The position numbers and the translations under genes are program-made. DNA of 13,133 nt from Candidatus Dormiibacterota bacterium (GTDB lineage: Bacteria; Chloroflexota; Dormibacteria; Dormibacterales; Dormibacteraceae), in assembly GCA_955652585.1 (NCBI GenBank), contig CATPBF010000062.1, forward strand, positions 1-13,133. The letters run 5' to 3'. Under the pieces are notes generated by a model. It did not search any database. It saw only the letters and a list, made by a program, of their open reading frames with translations, and was not told the DNA's origin. Of the stretch, positions 7,145-13,133 are shown piece by piece. Numbering within the stretch: the first letter of the stretch is position 1; the number at the start of each line of letters is the position of its first letter.

Positions 7145-9031
7145 ATGGACGTTATCGCCGAGCGATCCGATATCGATGCAGCAGTCTCGGGCAAGACGAT
7201 CTGCACGATCTTCGCCGATGCTGAAAAGAAGTGGGGCGACCGGCCTGCGCTGCGCTGGAAGCGAAACGGCGATTGGCAGGTCCTCACGTGGAAGGGCTAT
7301 CGCGAGCAGGTCGCGGCGGTGACGATGGCGCTGCGCGAGGTCGGTTTCGGCGGCGGCCAGTTCGGCCTGATCATGGCGCGCAACGTCCCCGAGCACGTCA
7401 TCGCGGACCTCGGCATCGTGCATGCGGGCGGAGCGGCAATCAGCGTTTACAACACGCTCGCGCCTGAACAGATCGAATATGTCGCCAACCATTCCGAGGC
7501 CACGGTGGCGTTCGTCCAAGACGAGGGTTTCCTCTCCAAGTTCCTCGAGATCCGACCGAGGGTGCCGAGCTTGCGACACATCGTCCTGGTTCAGGGGGAG
7601 CCGCCCGAGGGCGTCATGTCGTGGGACGAGTTCGTGGCGGCGGGGAGAGCCGCCTATGCCCGCGACCCATCCGCTTTCGAGAAGTCATGGCGCGCGGTCG
7701 GGCCCGAAGACACGGTGAGCCTCATCTACACATCGGGTACCACGGGGCCCCCGAAAGGCGTGATGTACTCGCACAACAACATCGTCTGGACGTTGGAATC
7801 GGCTCGACGGATCCTCGAGCTCCACAACGAGACACTTTTGAGCTACCTGCCGCTCGCGCACGTTTCGGAGCGCTTCACTTCGCAGTGGGGCAGCATCTAC
7901 AACGGACACGAGGTCTATCTCTGCCCTGACGTTGCTGAGCTGCTGCCATACCTGCTGGAAGCAAGACCGACGGCTTTCGTCGGGGTGCCGCGGGTCTGGG
8001 AGAAGCTGATGGCTGGGATCAATGCCGGCCTCGGCGCGGAGCCGGACGATACCAAACGGCAGATGGCGCAGGGGGCGCTCGCCGCCTCTATGCAGGCTTA
8101 CCGGCTGAAGCGCGACGGGCAACCGGTGCCGGCGGAGCTGGCGGCCGTGGTCGAGCGGGCGCAGCCGCTGTTTGGATTGCTCCGCGCCAAGATCGGACTG
8201 GACCGCGTCCACCTCGCGGTCACAAGCACGGCGCCATGCCGTCCCGAGGTGCACGAATTCTGGGCAGCGCTGGGGATGCCCCTCTACGAGGTCTGGGGAA
8301 TGAGCGAGCTCACCGGCCCCGCGACGGCAGTGCCGTTCGGAGACCACAAGGCCCCATCGATTGGCATAGCCCTCCCCGGCGTCGAGGTGCGCCTGGGCGA
8401 CGACGGCGAGCTGCTCGTACGCGGCGGGAATGTGATGGTCGGCTACTACCACGACCCGGCCAAAACCGCCGAGGCCGTCGATGACGATGGGTGGGTGCAC
8501 TCGGGCGACATCGCGGTGCTCGGGGCTGACGGCCACTACCGGATCGTCGATCGCAAGAAGGAGCTGATCATCACGTCGGCGGGTAAGAACATCTCACCCG
8601 CCAACCTGGAATCGCTCGCGAAGTCGAGCCCGATCATCGGCCAGGCGGTGGCCGTCGGTGACGGCCGCAAGTTCATCTCGGTGCTGGTGGTGCTGGATCC
8701 ACAGGTGGCGCCGCTGTGGGCGAAGGGTCACGGCATCGATTCGTCCACCTCGCTGGCGGAGCTCGCTGTGCATCCGGCGACCGTTGCCGAGGTGCGGCGC
8801 GCGTTGACGATCGCCAACACGCACCTCTCGCGTGTCGAGCAGTTCAAGCGCTTCACGATCCTGCCCACCGAATGGTCACCGGAGTCGGAGGAGCTCACTC
8901 CGACCATGAAGCTCAAGCGCCGGGTGATTGAGTCGAAGTACCGGCCGCAGATTGAGGCGATGTATGCGCAGCCGTCGGGCGGCCACGCGGTCGACCCGGA
9001 GTACGCCGGCCACGGCAAGTCGGAGGAATGA
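7145..9031 (+). CDS. Long-chain fatty acid-CoA ligase (AMP-binding, FadD15-like)
   Basis: Activates long-chain fatty acids to acyl-CoA through an acyl-adenylate, feeding lipid synthesis or beta-oxidation. It has 628 residues, near the usual 600 for this bacterial clade. Adenylate-forming motifs are complete: P-loop YTSGTTGPPKG at 195-205, YEVWGMSELTGP, GWVHSGDIA with D455 (ATP ribose contact), RKKELIITSAGKNISP starting at about 470, and TPTMKLKRR with the catalytic lysine near 589. The aromatic-acidic gate LPLAHVSERF and an N-terminus that goes straight to TICTIFADAEKKWGDRPA fit the long-chain clade better than acetyl- or aryl-CoA ligases. The ATG at 7145 has AGGAGGT 5 nt upstream and is preferred to an in-frame GTG at 7097. 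It is divergent from the argF-cdaA block and does not form an obvious operon downstream. Confidence 0.93.
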   Translation: MDVIAERSDIDAAVSGKTICTIFADAEKKWGDRPALRWKRNGDWQVLTWKGYREQVAAVTMALREVGFGGGQFGLIMARNVPEHVIADLGIVHAGGAAISVYNTLAPEQIEYVANHSEATVAFVQDEGFLSKFLEIRPRVPSLRHIVLVQGEPPEGVMSWDEFVAAGRAAYARDPSAFEKSWRAVGPEDTVSLIYTSGTTGPPKGVMYSHNNIVWTLESARRILELHNETLLSYLPLAHVSERFTSQWGSIYNGHEVYLCPDVAELLPYLLEARPTAFVGVPRVWEKLMAGINAGLGAEPDDTKRQMAQGALAASMQAYRLKRDGQPVPAELAAVVERAQPLFGLLRAKIGLDRVHLAVTSTAPCRPEVHEFWAALGMPLYEVWGMSELTGPATAVPFGDHKAPSIGIALPGVEVRLGDDGELLVRGGNVMVGYYHDPAKTAEAVDDDGWVHSGDIAVLGADGHYRIVDRKKELIITSAGKNISPANLESLAKSSPIIGQAVAVGDGRKFISVLVVLDPQVAPLWAKGHGIDSSTSLAELAVHPATVAEVRRALTIANTHLSRVEQFKRFTILPTEWSPESEELTPTMKLKRRVIESKYRPQIEAMYAQPSGGHAVDPEYAGHGKSEE

Positions 9032-9059
9032 GCGCCGCCTGATCCGCCCTTAACAACCG

Positions 9060-9118
9060 GGGTTGGCGCGCGGGACGTGGGCGCCGAGAATCCACCTCTG
9101 ACCCTGTCACGCCAACCC
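9060..9118. promoter_or_regulatory. 9-bp inverted repeat upstream of the RHH gene
   Basis: GGGTTGGCG (9060-9068) and CGCCAACCC (9110-9118) are exact inverted copies with a 41-bp gap. The right arm directly abuts the AGGAGG ribosome binding site (9119-9124) of the ribbon-helix-helix gene. A further CAACC at 9054-9058 mirrors the left arm, giving three half-site-like copies. RHH proteins often repress their own operons at such repeats, so this is a candidate operator; a long-range RNA stem hiding the ribosome binding site is the alternative. Confidence 0.4.
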
Positions 9119-9131
9119 AGGAGGATCGTGG

Positions 9132-9299
9132 ATGAAAGAGAAAGCGCCGGTCGTCAAGCAGCTCTACAGGCTGAGCATCGAGCCTCGCGTCGTCGACCAG
9201 CTGGCCAAGCTGGCCGAGCGGCTGCGCGAGCCACGCAGCCGGTTGGCAAGCCGGCTTTTCACGGAGGCCGTCATGGGAACGAAGTTGCCCAGGCGGTAG
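9132..9299 (+). CDS. Small ribbon-helix-helix (CopG/Arc-like) protein
   Basis: A 55-residue protein starting at ATG 9132 and ending at TAG 9297-9299. A near-perfect AGGAGG lies 7 nt upstream, the strongest ribosome binding site in this part of the window. The sequence fits a ribbon-helix-helix fold: a basic N-terminus, a beta-strand QLYRLSIE (10-17), helix 1 PRVVDQLAKLAERLRE (18-33), the turn PRSR and helix 2 LASRLFTEAV (38-47). RHH proteins are dimeric DNA binders and often act as autoregulators or antitoxins. It sits 29 bp upstream of the tandem nuclease-like gene in the same direction, a typical partner arrangement. The overlapping frame that would extend the downstream gene through this region is Arg-rich and featureless, which supports this reading. 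The DNA-binding role is inferred. Confidence 0.68.
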   Translation: MKEKAPVVKQLYRLSIEPRVVDQLAKLAERLREPRSRLASRLFTEAVMGTKLPRR

Positions 9300-9328
9300 G
9301 CCGCCGTTTCGGCAGACAATGCCGCCGG

Positions 9329-10309
9329 GTGGAAACCGATGTGCGGTGGCATCACGGCCAGACGCTGGCTGCCGGGCAGGTGGCCGAGTTCAAGGTGTGG
9401 GCGGAGCTGGTGCGGCAGTCGATGGGCGGGCTGCACGTGTTCCTGCCGCTGCGGGATATGGGCATCGACGGGGTCGTGCACCGAGTCGCCGACGGTACAT
9501 ATGCGGCGATCCAGGTCAAGGGTCGGACGGAGCTGACGCCGGCGGGACAGGTTCACATCACCGTGACTGGGACCAGCCTGCGAGACGACGATGCGCTGGT
9601 GGTCGGCGTGTTGGTCGATGGAGAGCAGCTCGGCCGGATGGCGCTGGTCGTGCCCGAATCGAAGTTTCGCGAGCTTGCCGCGCACGATGTCGCGAATGGG
9701 CGTGAGTACCTGACGGCGGCCTTCGAGCTGCACGAGGGCGGGAGGTCGCGTTGGGCTCCGTTCCTCATCGCAAGAGACAGGCTGGCGGAGCGCTTTGGTT
9801 GCAGCGCGGAGTTGTTGCCGGAGCCGGCTGCTGGTGATGTCATCTCGATTGATCGAGGCCGCGAGGGATTCCTGGGCGAGTCCGAGGTCATCCGGCGGCT
9901 CGCGGAGGCGGACTCGCTCAACCTGTTCCGGCCATTTCCAGACCTCGAGACAGTGGAGGTGCTTGCACGGCACATGAAGACGCGGCGGTTCCTCGGCATG
10001 CAGGTGAAGACGGCGGGCTGGGATCGGGTGCATGTCGAGAATCGCGTCTATTTCCGGCGCTCCAGCTTTCGTGCTGCCCCCAGTACTTACGTATGCGTGC
10101 TGAGCTGGAATCGTGGTGAGGGCCGGTTCGAGGATGGATTTTTGCTCATCCCAAGCGCAGACATCGCCGGCATCGCTCGTGTCGACGGGGCGTGGCTGGT
10201 ACTCGAGTTGCAGCCGGGCAGTCAGCACCACCGTCGCATCGATGCATACCGGACGCCCCTCGTTTCGTTGGGAACCGTGGTGGAAGGGATGCTCGAATCG
10301 GGCACTTGA
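9329..10309 (+). CDS. Protein with two tandem PD-(D/E)XK-like (QVK) domains
   Basis: A 326-residue protein of no family I can name. It contains the same pattern twice. Copy 1: E20 in AEFKVWAEL, then LHVFLPLRDMGID with D47, then AAIQVKG with Q62-V-K64. Copy 2: E184 in LGESEVIRRL, then LNLFRPFPDLETVE with E210, then LGMQVKT with Q225-V-K227. The spacing from the acidic residue to K is 17 in both. Each copy then has a hydrophobic strand region (ALVVGVLVDG; TYVCVLSWNRG) and a lysine- or acid-rich P-S element (VVPESKFRELA; LLIPSADIAGIA). This acidic-(n)-QxK order is that of restriction-endonuclease-fold proteins, including Mrr-like families. The start is GTG 9329; GTG 9341, with GGTGGA 7 nt before it, is an equal alternative. 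It lies downstream of the RHH gene and converges on the LLM gene with a 3-bp gap. Nuclease activity is inferred, not shown. Confidence 0.7.
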   Translation: METDVRWHHGQTLAAGQVAEFKVWAELVRQSMGGLHVFLPLRDMGIDGVVHRVADGTYAAIQVKGRTELTPAGQVHITVTGTSLRDDDALVVGVLVDGEQLGRMALVVPESKFRELAAHDVANGREYLTAAFELHEGGRSRWAPFLIARDRLAERFGCSAELLPEPAAGDVISIDRGREGFLGESEVIRRLAEADSLNLFRPFPDLETVEVLARHMKTRRFLGMQVKTAGWDRVHVENRVYFRRSSFRAAPSTYVCVLSWNRGEGRFEDGFLLIPSADIAGIARVDGAWLVLELQPGSQHHRRIDAYRTPLVSLGTVVEGMLESGT

Positions 10310-10312
10310 TCG

Positions 10313-11140
10313 CTAGCGGTAGGGACGGGTGAGCTTCTCCAACTCGTCCAGCCTGGCCAGCGCCTGGTCGCGTCCGTCGGGCGGGACGTACCAGATGCAG
10401 CGGTCGACGCCGGCGTTTTGCATCTGTTCGATGTCCTCTTTGGTGGCAGCCGGATACACGGTGATCGGAATGTCGCCCCGGCCGGCCGCCGTCGCAAGCT
10501 CACGCAGCTCAGGGAGCCGGCTGAGGATGTCACCGCGATTCGGCATCCACCCGTCGGCATATGCGACCACTCGCTTGAGGATGTTGGGTCCGCTGCCGCC
10601 CAGGATGATGGGCGGGTGCGGCTTCTGCACCGGCTTTGGCCAACACCACATGGGTCCGAAATCCACCATCTCCCCGTGGTACTCGGAGACATCCTGGGTC
10701 CAGATGGACTTCATCGCCTCGACCCGCTCGCGCAACAGCTTCCAGCGCGTGGAGAAATCGGTCCCGTGGTTGGCCATCTCCTCCTTGTTCCAGCCGCCGC
10801 CGATGCCGAAAAGAAAGCGGCCGACGGAAAGGTGGTCGAGGCTGGCCACCTGCTTGGCGGTCTGGATCGGATCTCTTTCGACTACCAGACAGATGCCCGT
10901 GCCGACCTTGAGGTTTTTCGTGGCCAGCGCGGCGGCTGTGAGGGCGATAAACGGATCTAGCGTGTGCCAGTAATGCTTGGGCAGCTCAGCGCCACCCGGC
11001 CATGGGCTCTCGCGGCTCACCGGGATGTGAGAGTGCTCGGCGACCCATAAAGATTCGAACCCGGCCTCCTCGACCGCGGGCCCGAGCTCCGTCATCGGAA
11101 TCGCGTAATCGGTAGGAAAGATGGCGATGCCGAACTTCAC
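10313..11140 (-). CDS. LLM class F420-dependent oxidoreductase
   Basis: Luciferase-like TIM-barrel oxidoreductase of 275 residues, a normal length for the short F420-dependent subfamily. The visible landmarks are MKFGIAIFPTDYAIP at the start, FESLWVAEHSHIP at about 28-40, LFGIGGGWNKEEM at about 110-122, and PPIILGGSGPNILKRV at about 176-191. These match the TIGR03619-like group of probable F420-dependent enzymes; the substrate cannot be read from sequence. The start is GTG at 11138-11140; no upstream candidate fits the family better. It ends in TAG at 10313-10315, converging with the tandem nuclease-like gene. It is divergent from the YjbR gene with 38 bp between the starts. F420 use is a family inference. 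Confidence 0.88.
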   Translation of the reverse strand: MKFGIAIFPTDYAIPMTELGPAVEEAGFESLWVAEHSHIPVSRESPWPGGAELPKHYWHTLDPFIALTAAALATKNLKVGTGICLVVERDPIQTAKQVASLDHLSVGRFLFGIGGGWNKEEMANHGTDFSTRWKLLRERVEAMKSIWTQDVSEYHGEMVDFGPMWCWPKPVQKPHPPIILGGSGPNILKRVVAYADGWMPNRGDILSRLPELRELATAAGRGDIPITVYPAATKEDIEQMQNAGVDRCIWYVPPDGRDQALARLDELEKLTRPYR

Positions 11141-11166
11141 TAGCTAATCGTGACGGGTGTCGGGTC

Positions 11167-11172
11167 TACGAT
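11167..11172 (+). promoter_or_regulatory. Possible -10 element for a leaderless YjbR transcript
   Basis: TACGAT lies 6 nt before the ATG at 11179, which has no convincing ribosome binding site. With usual -10 geometry, transcription would begin at or within a base or two of that ATG. No good -35 partner is visible, so this is tentative. Confidence 0.22.
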
Positions 11173-11178
11173 GCACGT

Positions 11179-11559
11179 ATGGCTCCGTCCAAAAGCGCGA
11201 TGCAAGCGCTGCGAAAGGTCGCGCTACGCTACCCGGGAACCGAAGAAGGGGTCGCGTGCGAAGGCACTCCCATTGAGAGTCGCACCGTCAAGGCGCGGAA
11301 CAAAGCCTTCGTGTTCCTGACCGTTGGCCATGCGAGGCTCAAGCTGCGGGAATCGCTGCCGGAAGCCATCAAGCTTGCACAGAAAAAGCCCGATCAATTT
11401 CAGGTGGGCTCGGGAGGGTGGGTCAAGGCAAGTTTCAGCGCCGAGGGGTCGACCCCACTCGCTGTTCTCGAGCGGTGGATCGGCGAAAGCTATCGGCTCA
11501 TGGCGGGGCCGCCGGTCGCGGCTGGAGGCAAGACCAAGAAGTCGACCGCGGTCCGTTGA
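11179..11559 (+). CDS. MmcQ/YjbR (DUF419-type) family protein
   Basis: A 126-residue protein with the YjbR/MmcQ pattern: a helical start (MQALRKVALRYPGTEEGVA), a strand region KARNKAFVFLTVG, then LKLRESLPEAIKLAQKKPDQFQVG and SGGWVKASF. The fold resembles CyaY and is sometimes linked to DNA binding, but no biochemical role is established. The tail from about residue 108 is Gly/Lys-rich and probably flexible. The ATG at 11179 lacks a clear ribosome binding site. The stop TGA (11557-11559) overlaps the TTG start of the metallophosphoesterase as TTGA, which suggests the pair is co-translated. It is divergent from the LLM oxidoreductase. Confidence 0.82.
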   Translation: MAPSKSAMQALRKVALRYPGTEEGVACEGTPIESRTVKARNKAFVFLTVGHARLKLRESLPEAIKLAQKKPDQFQVGSGGWVKASFSAEGSTPLAVLERWIGESYRLMAGPPVAAGGKTKKSTAVR

Positions 11560-12293
11560 GACGAGTCGCGGCCCTCGCGGATATCCACGGCAACCTGCCT
11601 GCCCTCGAAGCGGTCCTGTCGGATCTTGCACGCGAGAGCGTGGACCTCGTCCTGGTTTGCGGCGATGTTGCGTCAGGGCCGCTCCCGACCGAGACACTGG
11701 ACGTGTTGCTCGAATTGCCGAGGGCGCAGTTCGTGCGCGGAAACGCCGACCGATCGCTGGTGACGGCGTTCGATGGCGGTGAACTGTCGTCGTGGCCAGG
11801 CCCCGCGGCGGACTGGTGCGCTTCGCAGCTGTCTCGCGAGCACCGCGACTTCCTGGCGTCTTTCTCGGAGACGATTCCCGTCTCAGTGGACGGGCTCGGG
11901 CGTGTCCTCTTCTGTCATGGCTCGCCGCGCAGCGATGAGGAGACGATGACTGCGGAGACTGCCGAGGAGCGGCTGCGAGAGCTCCTTGCCGAGGCGGACG
12001 CTGATGTGGTCGTCTGCGGCCACACGCACATGCCGCTCGAGCGGGCGGTCGGCGCGGTGCGCGTGGTCAACCCGGGCAGCGTGGGCATGCCGTACGGGAA
12101 TCCTGGGGCCTTCTGGGCCTTGCTCGGCCCCGGGGTCGAGTTCCGCCGGACTGACTACGACCGGGAGGCGGCGGCAGCGCGGATTCGGAAGAGCTCATGG
12201 CCGGGAGCGGAGGAATTCGCTCGCGAAAACGTGTTGTCGGTGGCGAGCGCCGAAGAGGCATTCGCGTTCTTCCGCGCGCACGGCGGCCCGTAG
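11556..12293 (+). CDS. Metallophosphoesterase, YfcE/Metallophos_2-like
   Basis: Calcineurin-like metallophosphoesterase of 245 residues that uses a dinuclear metal site; probably cytosolic since there is no signal peptide. All five blocks are present: ADIHGN with D9 and H11, CGDV with D37, RGNAD with N63, FCHGSPR with H121, and CGHTHMP with H156 and H158. VNPGSVGMPYG follows, as is typical of this subgroup. The substrate cannot be deduced. The start is TTG at 11556, overlapping the YjbR stop, which places the first strand (RRVAALADIHGN) as expected. An in-frame ATG further upstream lies inside the YjbR gene and would add about 46 residues of Arg-rich, featureless sequence, so it was rejected. 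The segment beyond about residue 200 is helical and may cap the active site. Confidence 0.9.
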   Translation: MRRVAALADIHGNLPALEAVLSDLARESVDLVLVCGDVASGPLPTETLDVLLELPRAQFVRGNADRSLVTAFDGGELSSWPGPAADWCASQLSREHRDFLASFSETIPVSVDGLGRVLFCHGSPRSDEETMTAETAEERLRELLAEADADVVVCGHTHMPLERAVGAVRVVNPGSVGMPYGNPGAFWALLGPGVEFRRTDYDREAAAARIRKSSWPGAEEFARENVLSVASAEEAFAFFRAHGGP

Positions 12294-12310
12294 CCCACTG
12301 CTGCAAAGGT

Positions 12311-12326
12311 TCAGTACGCGTACTGA
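12311..12326. promoter_or_regulatory. 16-bp perfect palindrome, candidate operator
   Basis: TCAGTACGCGTACTGA is a perfect palindrome with no central loop, lying in the 67-bp gap between the metallophosphoesterase stop and the lipoprotein start, 34 bp before the ATG. The lack of a loop and U-run argues against a terminator. Its form suits a dimeric repressor such as a TetR- or GntR-type protein. Which regulator binds is unknown. Confidence 0.5.
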
Positions 12327-12360
12327 TGACGCCAGGTTGCCGCCGAGCGACGATGACTGC

Positions 12361-12828
12361 ATGAAAAATGGGACCGCCTTCCTGCCCGCGGTGGTCCGGC
12401 GCTTGCTGGCGGCCGGCATTGTGCTCCTTGCCTTGAGCGCCTGCGGCTCCAACGTTCCCAACATTCCCATTTATGGACCGCCCGGCAAGGCCCAGGTTCC
12501 CGCGGACTTTCCGGTGTATTCGGGAGCGACTCCGACTTCAGAAACGTATGGCGCGTCGCCGCTGCCAGATGGCTCGAAGGACCGCCGCGAGCGCTATGAC
12601 ATCACATGGACGAGCGACGACAACGGCGGCAAATTGTTCGCTTACTACAAAGCCCAATTGGCGCAGGGCGACTGGGTTGAACAGAGCACATCCGGCGACG
12701 CGAATCGCGGCGGGCTGATTGCCTTCAGACGCAAGAGCAGTCCAACCTGGGGCGGGAGCATCCTTCTTGCTGACGGCAAGATCCACGTGATCATGGGCGA
12801 CGGCTGCCCTTGCGGAGTGCCGGCTTAG
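12361..12828 (+). CDS. Small secreted lipoprotein of unknown function
   Basis: A 155-residue predicted lipoprotein. The signal peptide has a basic start, a hydrophobic run LLAAGIVLLAL and the lipobox L-S-A-C with the lipidated Cys at 28, so it should be cleaved by signal peptidase II and anchored outside the membrane. The mature part opens with a Pro/Gly-rich linker. It then has VPADFPVYSGATPTSETYG and later LFAYYKAQLAQGDWVEQ, a pattern common in small uncharacterised lipoproteins that begin with a PxYxGA motif. A CPCG motif lies near the C-terminus (CPCGVPA). The ATG at 12361 has only a weak upstream site. The gene follows a perfect 16-bp palindrome and overlaps the convergent phosphatase gene by 4 bp at the stops. 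No function is assigned. Confidence 0.82.
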   Translation: MKNGTAFLPAVVRRLLAAGIVLLALSACGSNVPNIPIYGPPGKAQVPADFPVYSGATPTSETYGASPLPDGSKDRRERYDITWTSDDNGGKLFAYYKAQLAQGDWVEQSTSGDANRGGLIAFRRKSSPTWGGSILLADGKIHVIMGDGCPCGVPA

Positions 12829-13133
12829 TTCGTCAGCTTCGATTGCAAGCGCGCGATCGTGGACGAAGCCAAGCCCGCCGCTTCGAGGTACCCCTCCACC
12901 CCACCCCACTTTTGCTCGACATAGGCCAGCGTGCTCAGCATCCATTCCGGTGGGCATCGGAGCTCGTCGCGCATCGATTGCAGCCGCTCGGGCGAGGCGT
13001 TCGCCAGCCACTCCTCGTAGCGGTCGGCGAGTTGGAGGTCGGTCTCCGCGTAGTCGGCACCGATCGCCTCCGGCACGACACCGGCGATGGACAGCATCAT
13101 CGCCGCGACCAGGCCCGTCCTGTCTTTGCCGGC
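12825..13133 (-). CDS. Tyrosine-protein phosphatase, C-terminal part (cut by window edge)
   Basis: The last 102 residues of a protein-tyrosine/serine phosphatase of the Y_phosphatase3 (LipA/PtpB-like) family. The visible part begins AGKDRTGLVAAMMLSIAGV, the second half of the P-loop HCxAGKDRTG, with the catalytic Arg present and the nucleophile Cys just outside the window. Then follow the helix with DYAETD, and near the end GGVEGYLEAAGL, typical of the family's C-terminal helices (compare GSVEGYL). Stop TAA at 12825-12827 overlaps the lipoprotein stop by 4 bp in convergent orientation. Members usually have about 250 residues, so over half is missing. The target (protein or phosphoinositide) cannot be told from this fragment. 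Confidence 0.88.
   Translation of the reverse strand, partial: AGKDRTGLVAAMMLSIAGVVPEAIGADYAETDLQLADRYEEWLANASPERLQSMRDELRCPPEWMLSTLAYVEQKWGGVEGYLEAAGLASSTIARLQSKLTN

Noticed and set aside
7685..8536. Minus-strand open frame of about 283 codons opposite the acyl-CoA synthetase
   Set aside because: Shadow of the AMP-binding gene in high-GC DNA; no motifs.
9077..9328. Upstream extension of the tandem QVK gene
   Set aside because: The added sequence is Arg-rich and featureless and overlaps the RHH gene, which has a much better ribosome binding site and a recognisable fold.
9164..10231. Long minus-strand open frame opposite the tandem QVK gene
   Set aside because: The plus strand carries the duplicated motif pattern and strand-helix hydrophobicity, while this frame shows no domain and no ribosome binding site.
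10309..10320. CGCTAGCG palindrome between the convergent QVK and LLM genes as a terminator
   Set aside because: An 8-bp palindrome with no loop or U-run, partly inside the LLM gene end; probably chance.

Overview
The window is about 13 kb of GC-rich, gene-dense bacterial chromosome. I see no rRNA, tRNA, CRISPR array, insertion sequence or phage gene. The organism is probably a high-GC, F420-using bacterium from a Chloroflexota-like or Dormibacterota-like group. An F420-type luciferase-like oxidoreductase and frequent GTG/TTG starts would also fit Actinobacteria. However, the c-di-AMP cyclase here is of the CdaA (YbbP) membrane type with a CdaR/YbbR partner, whereas Actinobacteria generally use DisA. 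The lineage is an inference; no 16S or marker search was possible.

Positions 1-7073 form one block of minus-strand genes. In transcription order they are: a small membrane protein broken by an in-frame TAG, argF (ornithine carbamoyltransferase), cdaA (diadenylate cyclase), a YbbR/CdaR protein, an 82-bp gap, glmS (glucosamine-6-phosphate synthase), a fused AcpS-NnrD protein, and alr (alanine racemase, cut by the window edge). argF/cdaA, cdaA/cdaR and nnrD/alr overlap by a few bases, which suggests translational coupling. The block joins c-di-AMP signalling to two cell-wall precursor enzymes (amino sugar and D-alanine), plus arginine synthesis, carrier-protein activation and NAD(P)H repair.

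A divergent promoter region (7074-7144) separates this block from a plus-strand long-chain acyl-CoA synthetase (7145-9031). Next comes a two-gene module: a 55-residue ribbon-helix-helix protein (9132-9299) with a strong ribosome binding site, then a protein with two tandem PD-(D/E)XK-like domains, each with a Q-V-K motif (9329-10309). A 9-bp inverted repeat lies just upstream. I consider this the best candidate for an undescribed system in the window.

The right end holds an F420-type LLM oxidoreductase (minus), a divergent YjbR-like protein overlapping a metallophosphoesterase (plus), a lipoprotein gene preceded by a 16-bp perfect palindrome, and the C-terminal part of a tyrosine phosphatase (minus, cut by the window edge).

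No gene-free stretch exceeds 300 bases. The largest gaps are about 100 bp (9032-9131), 82 bp (3586-3667), 71 bp (7074-7144) and 70 bp (1671-1740).
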